A DNA stretch of 64,000 nt, taken from positions 10,670 through 74,669 of the forward strand of contig JASIJX010000177.1 in the NCBI GenBank assembly GCA_030049955.1. Reading direction: 5' to 3'. The notes below the pieces were generated by a model that was not told the DNA's origin, made no database searches, and saw nothing but the letters and a program-made list of their open reading frames with translations. Position numbers and translations under genes: made by a program. Shown piece after piece: positions 8,578-16,708 of this stretch (position 1 is the first letter of the stretch; the number at the start of each line of letters is the position of its first letter). Source of the DNA: Acidobacteriaceae bacterium (GTDB taxonomy: Bacteria; Acidobacteriota; Terriglobia; Terriglobales; Acidobacteriaceae).

Positions 8578-9454
8578 AAATCGGAAATTCCGCGAGAACT
8601 TCAATTACGCGTACATCGACGAGTTCACCAAAAAAGAAATTCGCCGCAAGACCTTGAAGGCCGTCTGTATCCCCGGCTACCAGGTGCCCTACGCGTCGCC
8701 GGAGATGCCGATCTCGCGCGGCTGGGGCACCGGCGGCCTGCACCTTACTTTGTCGGTGGTCGGGCCTAACGACGTGGTCAAGGTCATCGACCAGGGCAGC
8801 GACGCCAGCGTCAACGCCTGCAACCTGCGTCTTTTCATCAAGGAGATGGCCCGCTGCGCAGTCACCTTCGACACAGCTCTCGCCACCATTATTCAAAGCC
8901 GTCACCGGGTTCCTGAAGAGATTCTCACCGAAAAACAGATTTTGGTCTTGCAGGTTCCGCAGCCTGAGCCCCTACGCAGCGTTGAGAGACTCGAGGCCAA
9001 AACACGCATGATGCATGCCGAGGCCGACTACGCGAAAATCTGGGTCACGCTCTATGAGGCTTACGTGCGTAGCGGTACGCTGCGCAATGCCGCCGGGCAT
9101 CCCATCATGGTGAATGGCCGCTACGTCGCCACGCCGTCTCCCATTCCCAGCTGGGACGTGCCCAATCTAAGCATGGCGCGCTGTCTTTATTTGTTTGGCG
9201 CAGGTCGCGAGAAGCGCATCCATTGCATTCCGCCGTTCACGCCGGTCAAGCCGCTCGAATTTGAAGATATCCGCTTCAAGGTCGAAGAATTCGTCGGCGC
9301 CCATTGCTCCGCCTCGGGCCAGGACAAGGCGTTCATGGATCAGATCTACGCCGAAGACTTCAGCCGCTCCTGGGTCATCAACGACAGCAATTTTCTCGAT
9401 AAGGTGCGCCAGGGTCCGCGCCCGCCGCAGCGACTTTTCACGAACCCGGAATAG
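8570..9454 (+). CDS. phnJ: PhnJ-family C-P lyase subunit lacking three of four conserved cysteines
   Basis: A 294-residue PhnJ homologue over its full length. Start: the ATG at 8570 follows GGAGGAAG and overlaps the phnI stop; the longer upstream frame is not needed. In E. coli PhnJ, Cys241, Cys244 and Cys266 hold the 4Fe-4S cluster and Cys272 forms the thiyl radical. Here the same C-terminal segment aligns almost without gaps, but only the first cysteine remains (Cys246, in AHCSASG). The other three positions are Ser249, Ile270 and Leu276 (segment WVINDSNFL, matching E. coli FVCSDTDYC). The radical-site glycine is kept (Gly36 in CIPGYQVP). Five other cysteines occur at 33, 84, 96, 205 and 219. 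Known radical-SAM chemistry looks impossible with this ligand set, so activity may be lost, replaced or supported by other ligands. Confidence 0.9.
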   Translation: MIENRKFRENFNYAYIDEFTKKEIRRKTLKAVCIPGYQVPYASPEMPISRGWGTGGLHLTLSVVGPNDVVKVIDQGSDASVNACNLRLFIKEMARCAVTFDTALATIIQSRHRVPEEILTEKQILVLQVPQPEPLRSVERLEAKTRMMHAEADYAKIWVTLYEAYVRSGTLRNAAGHPIMVNGRYVATPSPIPSWDVPNLSMARCLYLFGAGREKRIHCIPPFTPVKPLEFEDIRFKVEEFVGAHCSASGQDKAFMDQIYAEDFSRSWVINDSNFLDKVRQGPRPPQRLFTNPE

Positions 9455-9464
9455 GATACCCGCA

Positions 9465-10307
9465 ATGATGGAAGATAACTGGCTGTTGCGCGTTCGCAAT
9501 CTTACCAAGATCTTCGGCGAGATTACGCCTGATGTTTGCGAGCGCACTGGGCCTAAATTCAGTTCGAATATTTGCCCCAAGACCGGCGCCGTTGTCGCAT
9601 GCAGCAACATCAGCTTTGACCTGTATCCAGGCGAAGTGCTCGGCGTAGTGGGCGAAAGCGGTTCGGGTAAAAGCACGCTGGTGCAGATGCTCTATTTCGA
9701 CCAACCAACAACTTCGGGCGAAGCCTGGTTCCGATCAGTGGAGGACGGCGAGACGAACATCTTCGATCTCTCCAACCAAAGAAAGCGTTACATGCGCAAT
9801 CATCTGATGGGCATGGTTTATCAGAATCCGCGTGACGGGCTCAACTTTCGCTTCTCCTCGGGTGGCAATATCGCCGAAAAACTGCTGATGGCCGGCGTCT
9901 TTCACGTGGGCAACATTCGCGTCCGCGCCACCAATCTGCTTAATCACACCGAAGTGCCGGTCAAGCGCATGGATGAGTCGCCGGCGCGCTTCAGCGGCGG
10001 CATGCAGCAGCGAGTGCAGATTTCGAAGGCCATCGCCAACAACCCGCCTCTGCTGCTGCTCGACGAAGTGACCAGTGGCCTCGACGTCTCGGTGCAAGCC
10101 AAGGTTCTGGATCTGATTCGCAGCCTTCAGGAAGAAATGGGCATTTCGATGATCGTCGTCTCGCACGATCTGGGAGTGATTCGCATGCTGACGGATCGCA
10201 CTATGGTGCTCAAGCATGGCCAGATCGTGGAACAGGGTCTCACCGACCAGATTCTGCAGGATCCGCAGCACGGCTACACACAGCTGCTCGTCAGCTCGCT
10301 GCTTTAA
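9465..10307 (+). CDS. phnK: PhnK, ABC-type ATPase of the C-P lyase complex, with cysteine-bearing insert
   Basis: A 280-residue ATPase. Walker A is GESGSGKST (near residue 63), the signature is FSGGMQQR and Walker B is LLLLDEVTSGLD. PhnK docks on PhnJ in the E. coli complex and probably drives a conformational cycle. I start at the ATG at 9465, ten bases after the phnJ stop; the frame extends upstream inside phnJ only by chance. Compared with E. coli PhnK (about 252 residues) there is an extra stretch of roughly 25-30 residues before the first strand pair (about residues 17-45). It contains three cysteines in VCERTG, ICPKTG and VVACS. Two repeats of C-x-x-TG suggest a decayed or unusual metal knuckle (inference). 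Confidence 0.9.
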   Translation: MMEDNWLLRVRNLTKIFGEITPDVCERTGPKFSSNICPKTGAVVACSNISFDLYPGEVLGVVGESGSGKSTLVQMLYFDQPTTSGEAWFRSVEDGETNIFDLSNQRKRYMRNHLMGMVYQNPRDGLNFRFSSGGNIAEKLLMAGVFHVGNIRVRATNLLNHTEVPVKRMDESPARFSGGMQQRVQISKAIANNPPLLLLDEVTSGLDVSVQAKVLDLIRSLQEEMGISMIVVSHDLGVIRMLTDRTMVLKHGQIVEQGLTDQILQDPQHGYTQLLVSSLL

Positions 10308-10336
10308 AGCGCCGGCGAATAAGAAAAGAGGAACCG

Positions 10337-11050
10337 ATGGGAAAGCTGCTGGAAGTCGTCGATCTCGAGAAGCGCTTCGAGATGCATATTCTCAACGAGA
10401 AACAAATCGAGGCGCTTCGCCAGGTTTCCTTCGAGGTGGACGAAGGAGAAATCGTCGGCCTCACCGGCAAAACCGGCTCCGGCAAGTCTACGCTGATGAA
10501 GTGCCTCTACCGCACCTACCGTGCCAATAGCGGCCGCATCCTATATCACGCCGAGGACGCCCGCGCCATCGATTTGGCGAGCGCTTCGGAACACGAAGTG
10601 CTCCGCCTGCGCAAAACGGAGATCACCTACTGCTCGCAGTTTCTGCAGGTCATCCCCCGCGTCCCGGCAATAGATGTGGTCGCTTCTGCGTTGGTTGCGC
10701 GCGGCGCAAGGCTCGACGAGGCGCGGTTGCTCACCCGCGAATGTTTCGAGCGGCTCAGCCTGCCGAAAGAACTTTGGGACGCGTACCCGGCTACATTCAG
10801 CGGCGGTGAGCAGCAACGCGTAAATATCGCCCGCGCCATCATCTCCCGGCCGCGTTTCCTGCTGGTCGATGAGCCCACAGCGTCGCTCGACCTGAAGACC
10901 AAGGACGGTGTGATCGACATGTTGATCGACTTGAAGAATTCGAGCACATCGATCGTCCTGATTACTCACGACGAGCACACGCTCACGCGCATGGCCGACC
11001 GCTCTCTGCATCTCGAGAACGGCCGTCTGAAAGAAGTTGTCTACGCCTAG
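10337..11050 (+). CDS. phnL: PhnL, ABC-type ATPase of the C-P lyase system
   Basis: A 237-residue ATPase close to the family length. Walker A is GKTGSGKST, the signature is FSGGEQQR, Walker B is FLLVDEPTASLD and the switch histidine is in LITHDEHT. PhnL works with PhnI, PhnG and PhnH in the first step and can dock on PhnK in the assembled complex. All ATPase motifs are intact, in contrast to the altered PhnJ. The gene follows phnK after 29 bases, with AAGAGGAACCG as ribosome binding site, and is followed after ten bases by the first phnD-like gene. Confidence 0.9.
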   Translation: MGKLLEVVDLEKRFEMHILNEKQIEALRQVSFEVDEGEIVGLTGKTGSGKSTLMKCLYRTYRANSGRILYHAEDARAIDLASASEHEVLRLRKTEITYCSQFLQVIPRVPAIDVVASALVARGARLDEARLLTRECFERLSLPKELWDAYPATFSGGEQQRVNIARAIISRPRFLLVDEPTASLDLKTKDGVIDMLIDLKNSSTSIVLITHDEHTLTRMADRSLHLENGRLKEVVYA

Positions 11051-11060
11051 CGAGGAGTTT

Positions 11061-11993
11061 ATGCAGCGCCTCTGGTCTCGTCTCGCTCCGCTTTTCGTCG
11101 CGCTCGCGTGCCTTGCAATATCCGGGTGCACGGCGAGCAACGCGAGCACCGGCTGGCCAAAGGTACTGCACTATGCATACTCGCCGCAGGCCGAGCAACT
11201 TCAGGGCGGCATGCTACACACCAACGAGATGCGCCAGTATCTCCAGAGCCAGCTTCATCTCCCTGTGAATCTGGTGCAGGTGGAGCAGTACGCGGCAACT
11301 ATTGAAGCCATGCGCGCCAATAAGCTCGACATCGCGCACTTTGGCGCGCTTGCCTATATCATCGCCGCGCAAAAAGCCGGCGCACAGGCCATTGTCTCCC
11401 GCGGTTATCCGAATGGCCGGATCAGCGGATATCGGTCGCTCATTGCAGTGCCCAGGGACAGCCCCATTCACTCCATCGAAGAACTTAAGGCCCGCGCAAA
11501 GAGTGTTGTCTTTGCCTTTGCCGATCCGGCGTCCACCTCCGGCAATTTGTATCCGCGTGTCGAGTTGCAGAACATGGGCATCGATCCCGAGAAGGATTTC
11601 AACAAGGTGATCTATGCCAACGGGCATCTGGCTGACCTCTTGGCCATCGAGTCGCACAAAGTGGATGCCGGCGCCTTCGATGAAGCCTACATGACACGGC
11701 TCATAGCGCGAGGAAAGATGAAGCCCGGCGACGTCCGTGTCATCTGGGCGTCCAGCCAGATTCCCAGTGAGCCGATCGCAGTCCGCGGCAATCTTCCCGA
11801 GGACCTCAAAAAACAAATTCAGGCGGCATACCTGAACATGCAAAAGCGGAATCCCGCGCTTTGGAATGAGTTGAGCACGAGCGTCTACACAAATTCGCCC
11901 GGCACCACTTACATCCCCGTCACCGACGCAACGTACAACGGCCTTCGTCACTATGCGTTGCAGCTCAAGCAGTTCAATTTTCTAGAGAACTAG
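11061..11993 (+). CDS. phnD: PhnD-like phosphonate/phosphite-binding lipoprotein, copy 1
   Basis: A 310-residue periplasmic binding protein for the PhnCDE importer. A signal peptide ends in the lipobox AISGC (Cys about residue 23), so it is probably anchored in the outer leaflet of the inner membrane. Family landmarks are YAYSPQ at the start of the mature domain, DIAHFGALAYI and FADPASTSG. I chose the ATG at 11061 because it follows a CGAGGAG ribosome binding site; the frame opens 24 bases earlier. It is a close tandem paralogue of the next gene, with the same order of motifs throughout. Confidence 0.88.
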   Translation: MQRLWSRLAPLFVALACLAISGCTASNASTGWPKVLHYAYSPQAEQLQGGMLHTNEMRQYLQSQLHLPVNLVQVEQYAATIEAMRANKLDIAHFGALAYIIAAQKAGAQAIVSRGYPNGRISGYRSLIAVPRDSPIHSIEELKARAKSVVFAFADPASTSGNLYPRVELQNMGIDPEKDFNKVIYANGHLADLLAIESHKVDAGAFDEAYMTRLIARGKMKPGDVRVIWASSQIPSEPIAVRGNLPEDLKKQIQAAYLNMQKRNPALWNELSTSVYTNSPGTTYIPVTDATYNGLRHYALQLKQFNFLEN

Positions 11994-11995
11994 AT

Positions 11996-12955
11996 ATGCG
12001 CGCATCGCTCACTTCCCGCACAGGACGCAATTGGCAGCTCTACCTGTTTCCCATTCTGCTTTCATTGCTCTGCCTGTCGCTCAACGGCTGCAAGCCGGGC
12101 AACGCAAGCGATAGCTGGCCGAAAGTTCTGCGCTATGCGTACTCGCCGCAGATGGAGGAGTTGCAGGGAGGCACCTTCCGCTACGACGAAATGCGCAAAT
12201 ATCTTCAGAGCCAACTGCATATCCCCGTCGAGCTGATACAGGTGGATACATATGCTTCGACCATCGAGGCAATGCGCGCCCAGAAAGTGGATATCGCGAC
12301 CTATGGCGGCTTGAGTTACATCCTTGCCTCACAAAAAGCCGGAGCAGAAGCCATCGTCGCGCGCGGCTTTCCCAATGGCTCCAGGGGCGGATACCGGTCG
12401 GTAATCGCCGTGCCAAAGAATAGCCCGATCCATTCCATGGCCGACCTGAAGGCTCATGCAAAAGATCTGGTTTTTGATTTCGCCGATCCCGCATCCACTT
12501 CCGGCTACCTCTATCCGCGGGTCGGTCTCCAATCGATGGGCATCAATCCTGATACCGATTTCAAAAAGGTGGTTTTCGCCGGCAATCATCTGGCGGCTGC
12601 AATGACGATCGTATCAGGCAAGGTGGATGCAGGCGCATATATGGAGTCGGTGATGATCCGTCTGATCGCCCTACACAAGATGTCGCCGGACTCCGTGCGC
12701 ATCATCTGGCGATCTGAATTGATTCCGAACTCATGCACCACCGTTCGAAAGAATCTTCCCGAAAAATTGAAGCAGCAGATTCAGGCCGCATTAATCTCTC
12801 TGCCTCAAAAAGATCCGGCCCTCTGGGCGAATTACATGCAGACATTTCATACACCATGGAGCGGATCGGTGAATGTCCCGGTGACGGATGCCGATTATGA
12901 CGGCCTGCGCAAATACGCCGCGCAAGTCAAAAACTTCAACTTCGCGGAGAATTGA
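11996..12955 (+). CDS. phnD: PhnD-like phosphonate/phosphite-binding lipoprotein, copy 2
   Basis: A 319-residue tandem duplicate of the preceding gene, starting two bases after its stop. The signal peptide ends in SLNGC (Cys about residue 32). The ligand-binding segments YAYSPQ, DIATYGGLSYI and FADPASTSG match copy 1 but with changes in likely pocket residues (AHFGALAY against ATYGGLSY; GAFDEAYMTR against GAYMESVMIR). This suggests two substrate ranges served by one membrane permease (inference). phnC follows six bases later. Confidence 0.88.
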   Translation: MRASLTSRTGRNWQLYLFPILLSLLCLSLNGCKPGNASDSWPKVLRYAYSPQMEELQGGTFRYDEMRKYLQSQLHIPVELIQVDTYASTIEAMRAQKVDIATYGGLSYILASQKAGAEAIVARGFPNGSRGGYRSVIAVPKNSPIHSMADLKAHAKDLVFDFADPASTSGYLYPRVGLQSMGINPDTDFKKVVFAGNHLAAAMTIVSGKVDAGAYMESVMIRLIALHKMSPDSVRIIWRSELIPNSCTTVRKNLPEKLKQQIQAALISLPQKDPALWANYMQTFHTPWSGSVNVPVTDADYDGLRKYAAQVKNFNFAEN

Positions 12956-12961
12956 GCTCCC

Positions 12962-13813
12962 ATGCTTGAGATATCCAAACTCGTCGTACAACTTCCCAGC
13001 GGCAATCGTTTGGTCGACAACGTTAGTTTCTCCGTCGGCTGCGGTGAGTTCGTGTCGATACTCGGCTCCAGTGGTGCCGGCAAATCCCTCACCCTGCGCT
13101 GCATCGTCGGACTTACCAAGCCAACCTCCGGCGAGATCACGCTCACCGGCCCCGGCAGCCGAACCTATCGCACCACTGAGGTGGGCGCGAAAGAGTTGCG
13201 CCGCGCGCGGCGACACATCGGCCTAATCTTCCAGGGCTCGAATCTGGTCGAGCGGCTCACAGTTCTTGAAAACGTGATGCTGGGCAGGCTCGGCCACATC
13301 CATCCGCTGCGAAGCTGGGTCGTCGGCTTCACTGACTCCGAAGCCCACGAGGCGATGGATGCTCTGGACCGCGTCAAAATGACCTCGTGCGCCGCGCGAC
13401 TTGCCGGCTCGCTCAGCGGTGGCGAAAAGCAGCGCGTCTCGATTGCGCGCGCCATCTATCAGCGACCGCTTATCTACCTCGCCGACGAGCCGATATCCAG
13501 CCTCGACCCACGCAACGCCGAAGCCATCATGTCGATTTTGCTGCCTCTATCGCGCGAAACCCCAGTCATTGGCGCGTTTCATCAGCCGGCGATCGTCGCG
13601 CGCTACTGCACACGTGTCATCGGCATTCGAGCAGGCCAGGTGGTCTACGATGGCGCTGCGCAGCTCTCCTCACGAAAATTGGAGAGCATCTACGGAGACC
13701 ACAACAGCGAATCCGATGTTGCCGCGGCTGATCTAGCTGGACAGCCACCTCTCTTTGAGCCCGCAATGCAACCCGCTTTGCACCAGAGCTTGCATCAGGG
13801 GGTTCACGTCTAG
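12962..13813 (+). CDS. phnC: PhnC, phosphonate importer ATPase
   Basis: A 283-residue ATP-binding subunit of the phosphonate ABC importer. Walker A is GSSGAGKSL, the Q-loop is LIFQGSNL, the signature is LSGGEKQR and Walker B is LIYLADEPISSLD. The Q-loop context LVERLTVLENVMLGRLG is typical of PhnC. The last 35 or so residues are a glutamine- and histidine-rich tail beyond the family domain. The TAG stop overlaps the GTG start of the first phnE gene by one base. Confidence 0.92.
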   Translation: MLEISKLVVQLPSGNRLVDNVSFSVGCGEFVSILGSSGAGKSLTLRCIVGLTKPTSGEITLTGPGSRTYRTTEVGAKELRRARRHIGLIFQGSNLVERLTVLENVMLGRLGHIHPLRSWVVGFTDSEAHEAMDALDRVKMTSCAARLAGSLSGGEKQRVSIARAIYQRPLIYLADEPISSLDPRNAEAIMSILLPLSRETPVIGAFHQPAIVARYCTRVIGIRAGQVVYDGAAQLSSRKLESIYGDHNSESDVAAADLAGQPPLFEPAMQPALHQSLHQGVHV

Positions 13814-14652
13814 TGAGTGCCTCCGGTTCGGCTTCCATGCATCCTCAACCCACGCTCCTTGAATGGAAGCATGGACGCGCAACCCAGCGTCGCAGGCGAA
13901 CAATTGCCGCCCTGCTGATCCTTGTGCTCACGCTTTTTTCGGCATGGCGCTGCGATGTGGACCTGCACACCTTCACCACCGGCATCTTTAAAGGCATTTC
14001 TCTGCTCGGAATGTTTTTTCCGCCCGAGTGGGACAGCCTGCAGGAGATGTGGCAGCCCCTCGCCGTTACCGCTGTGATGGCGCTCATCGCGACCATTCTC
14101 GGCATGTGCCTTTCGCTGCCCTGCGCGCTCGCTGCGTCCACGAATCTCGCGCCTAAGCCGCTTCGTCTGGCCATGCGTTCCTTTATCGCACTTGAGCGCG
14201 GACTTCCAGAGATTGTTCAAATGCTGCTTCTCGTTGCGGTCTTCGGTCTCGGCGCGATCCCCGGCCTCGTTGCGCTTTCTTTCAGCAGCATCGGAATGCT
14301 GGCCAAGCTCCTGGCAGATGCCATCGAAGAGATTGAGCCGCGCATGCTGGAGGCTGTCGCAGCTACCGGCGCCACGCGCTCGCAGATAATTCGCTACGCA
14401 GTAATTCCGCAGATCTTTCCCGCGCTGCTAGCCAATGGATTGTTCCGCTTTGAATTCAACGTGCGCGCAGGGGTAATACTCGGTGCGGTTGGCGCCGGCG
14501 GCATTGGATTCATCATGATGACCGCAATGAACGCGATGAATTACCAGCGCGCCTGCCTGGCCACACTACTTACCCTCGTGCTGGTTTTCATATCCGAGCG
14601 TATCTCCGATTTCTTCCGCGCTCGCATTCTCGGTGAAGGAGTGCTGCGATGA
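13813..14652 (+). CDS. phnE: PhnE, phosphonate importer permease, copy 1
   Basis: A 279-residue inner-membrane permease. The coupling (EAA) loop EAVAATGATRSQIIRYAVIPQ lies near residue 180, followed by the family segment FEFNVRAG. Five to six hydrophobic segments are visible. The likely start is a GTG that overlaps the phnC stop; an ATG at 13837 is a possible alternative. It ends in a four-base overlap with the second permease gene. The pair probably forms a heterodimeric channel served by PhnC. Confidence 0.9.
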   Translation: MSASGSASMHPQPTLLEWKHGRATQRRRRTIAALLILVLTLFSAWRCDVDLHTFTTGIFKGISLLGMFFPPEWDSLQEMWQPLAVTAVMALIATILGMCLSLPCALAASTNLAPKPLRLAMRSFIALERGLPEIVQMLLLVAVFGLGAIPGLVALSFSSIGMLAKLLADAIEEIEPRMLEAVAATGATRSQIIRYAVIPQIFPALLANGLFRFEFNVRAGVILGAVGAGGIGFIMMTAMNAMNYQRACLATLLTLVLVFISERISDFFRARILGEGVLR

Positions 14653-15470
14653 GCACCGGAGTGCAGGCCGCAGTCTTGCCTTCCCGCAAGCTTCGCCTCA
14701 GAGTTTTGTCGCTGGCCGCCGTCTGCGTCCTTCTCTGGCTCCTGTTCGCCTTTCTCGGTATGACTCCAGCCAGCTTTGAGGTGGACTTCCGTTTTGTCGT
14801 GGACCTGCTACAGCAGATGTTGCCGCCTCATCTCTCGCTGCTCTGGACCCAGAAATCGATCTTACTCTCTCTGGTCGATACGCTGGCCATGGCGTTTCTG
14901 GGCACCGTTGTCGGGGGTGCGCTGGCACTGTTGCTGGCCTTCTTTGCAGCCACCAACACCGCACCCCACCGGTTGGTCCGGCTTCTTGCGCGAACCCTGC
15001 TTGTCGCCAACCGCTCCATACCTCATCTGATGGTCGTCCTGGTTCTGCTCATCGCCGTGGGCATCGGACCCTTTGCTGGAGTGCTAACGCTCATCTTCGG
15101 CTCGGTTGGCATGTACGGAAAATTCTTCGCAGACACCATCGAGCAGGCGGACAAGGGAATGCTCGAGTCCGTAGAGAGCGTAGGCGGAACGCGGTTGCAG
15201 ACCATCCGGTTTGCAGTGCTGCCACAAGTGATTCCTTCATTCGTCGCCAATCTCTTTTACGCCTTCGACTATAACCTCCGCGCTGCGATTCCCCTTGGCG
15301 TCTTCGGCGGCGGCGGCATCGGTTTCGAACTGGCCTTTGCCAACGGATTGTTGCACTACAAAGATGTGATGGCCTACACGATTCTCATCATCGTGATGAT
15401 CAGCGGCATGGAACGTATCTCCGACTGGGTTCGCAACAGTATCCTCACGCAACCCACGGTCACCAGATAA
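14649..15470 (+). CDS. phnE: PhnE, phosphonate importer permease, copy 2
   Basis: A 273-residue permease homologous to the preceding gene. The coupling loop is ESVESVGGTRLQTIRFAVLP, followed by FDYNLRAAIPLGVFGGGGIGF, a segment typical of PhnE. The ATG overlaps the stop of copy 1 by four bases, so the two permease subunits are made together. The stop is followed by 29 bases containing GGAGG, which serves phnM. Confidence 0.9.
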   Translation: MSTGVQAAVLPSRKLRLRVLSLAAVCVLLWLLFAFLGMTPASFEVDFRFVVDLLQQMLPPHLSLLWTQKSILLSLVDTLAMAFLGTVVGGALALLLAFFAATNTAPHRLVRLLARTLLVANRSIPHLMVVLVLLIAVGIGPFAGVLTLIFGSVGMYGKFFADTIEQADKGMLESVESVGGTRLQTIRFAVLPQVIPSFVANLFYAFDYNLRAAIPLGVFGGGGIGFELAFANGLLHYKDVMAYTILIIVMISGMERISDWVRNSILTQPTVTR

Positions 15471-15499
15471 GCCAATTCAAGGAGGTCTCAGCGGAACTT

Positions 15500-16708
15500 A
15501 TGACGGAAACGATCCTGACCAACGCGCACATCGTCTGTCCCGACCGGGTGATTGAAGGATCGCTCGTTATCGAGGACGAATGCATTGCCGACATCCTTCC
15601 CCACAATCTTCCGGAAGGTATCGACCTGAAAGGCGCATTTCTCATCCCTGGCATCATCGATATCCACACCGACTACCTGGAGCGCGAGATCGCGCCACGG
15701 CCTTCGGCCAAAATCCCGCTCGAATTGGCTCTCCACGTCATGGACCTGCGCGCCCTCGGTTGCGGGCTCACGACCATCTGCACAGCCGCGCGCATCTCCG
15801 AGGAGCGCGAAGGTCCGGCCGGAACGTGGCGTGGCGACGGCCTGGCGCTGGCCAAAAGTTTTGAGGAGTTGATTCCGCAACTGCGCGCGCATCACTTAAT
15901 CCACATTCGCTGGAGCCCTAATTTCCTGCCTGTGGATCACATCCTCGATGCGCTTTTATCGCTCAGGAGTATCGCGAATCTTGTCTATAACGACGACACC
16001 CCGGGCCAGCGCCAGTTTCGTGACATCGACGCTCAAATTCGGCAGCGGGCAGCGCGGCAGAACATCTCTTATGAGGAAGTGAAACAGAAGATGGACGAGC
16101 GCACGGAACGCGCGCGGATGATCAACAACCGCATGGAAGTGAAGCGCCGCCTCGAGGGGCGCATCGCCATCGGCAGCCACGACGACACCACCATCGAGCA
16201 CGTGATCGAAGCCTACGAAACCGGCGCCACGCTCTCTGAGATGCCATGCACCATAGAAGCCGCGCGCAAAGCCAAGGCACTTGGCATGATGGTCTGCATG
16301 GGCGCACCCAATTATTACCGCGGTGGTTCGCATTGCGGCAATCTGGCCTGTCATGACGCTATGGCCGAAAACCTAGTCGACATCATCTGCAGCGACTATC
16401 ACTTTCCGTCCATGTTGGCCTGTGCTCTTCGCATGGCTGAGGAGGGCATGCCGCTGCATGATGCCATTCGCCTCTTTACAATCAACCCGGCTCGCCACCT
16501 GGGTATCGATGGCAGCACAGGCAGTATCGTCATCGGAAAGCAGGCCGACCTTGTTGCTTTCCATGCCTACCAGGGATATGGCGACGTTGCCCGGGCCTGG
16601 GTGGCAGGCAGGGAGCGCTTCGCATCGGTCCTCGACAGTCGTGAATACAGGCCGGACTTCACCGAAGACGAACGGCTCGTCAACGCCGATGCAGTCTCCT
16701 CCGATTGA
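15500..16708 (+). CDS. phnM: PhnM, ribose 1-phosphonate 5-triphosphate diphosphatase
   Basis: A 402-residue amidohydrolase-superfamily enzyme that removes diphosphate from alpha-D-ribose 1-methylphosphonate 5-triphosphate before PhnJ acts. Metal-site motifs are intact: HTDYLE near residue 55, GSHDDTTIEHV near residue 225 and CSDYHFPS near residue 295. Length matches the family. The start follows a perfect GGAGG. Its stop (TGA) shares a base with the ATG of the next gene, the ABC exporter, which ties that exporter into the phn transcript. Intact PhnM implies the substrate of PhnJ is still made. Confidence 0.92.
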   Translation: MTETILTNAHIVCPDRVIEGSLVIEDECIADILPHNLPEGIDLKGAFLIPGIIDIHTDYLEREIAPRPSAKIPLELALHVMDLRALGCGLTTICTAARISEEREGPAGTWRGDGLALAKSFEELIPQLRAHHLIHIRWSPNFLPVDHILDALLSLRSIANLVYNDDTPGQRQFRDIDAQIRQRAARQNISYEEVKQKMDERTERARMINNRMEVKRRLEGRIAIGSHDDTTIEHVIEAYETGATLSEMPCTIEAARKAKALGMMVCMGAPNYYRGGSHCGNLACHDAMAENLVDIICSDYHFPSMLACALRMAEEGMPLHDAIRLFTINPARHLGIDGSTGSIVIGKQADLVAFHAYQGYGDVARAWVAGRERFASVLDSREYRPDFTEDERLVNADAVSSD

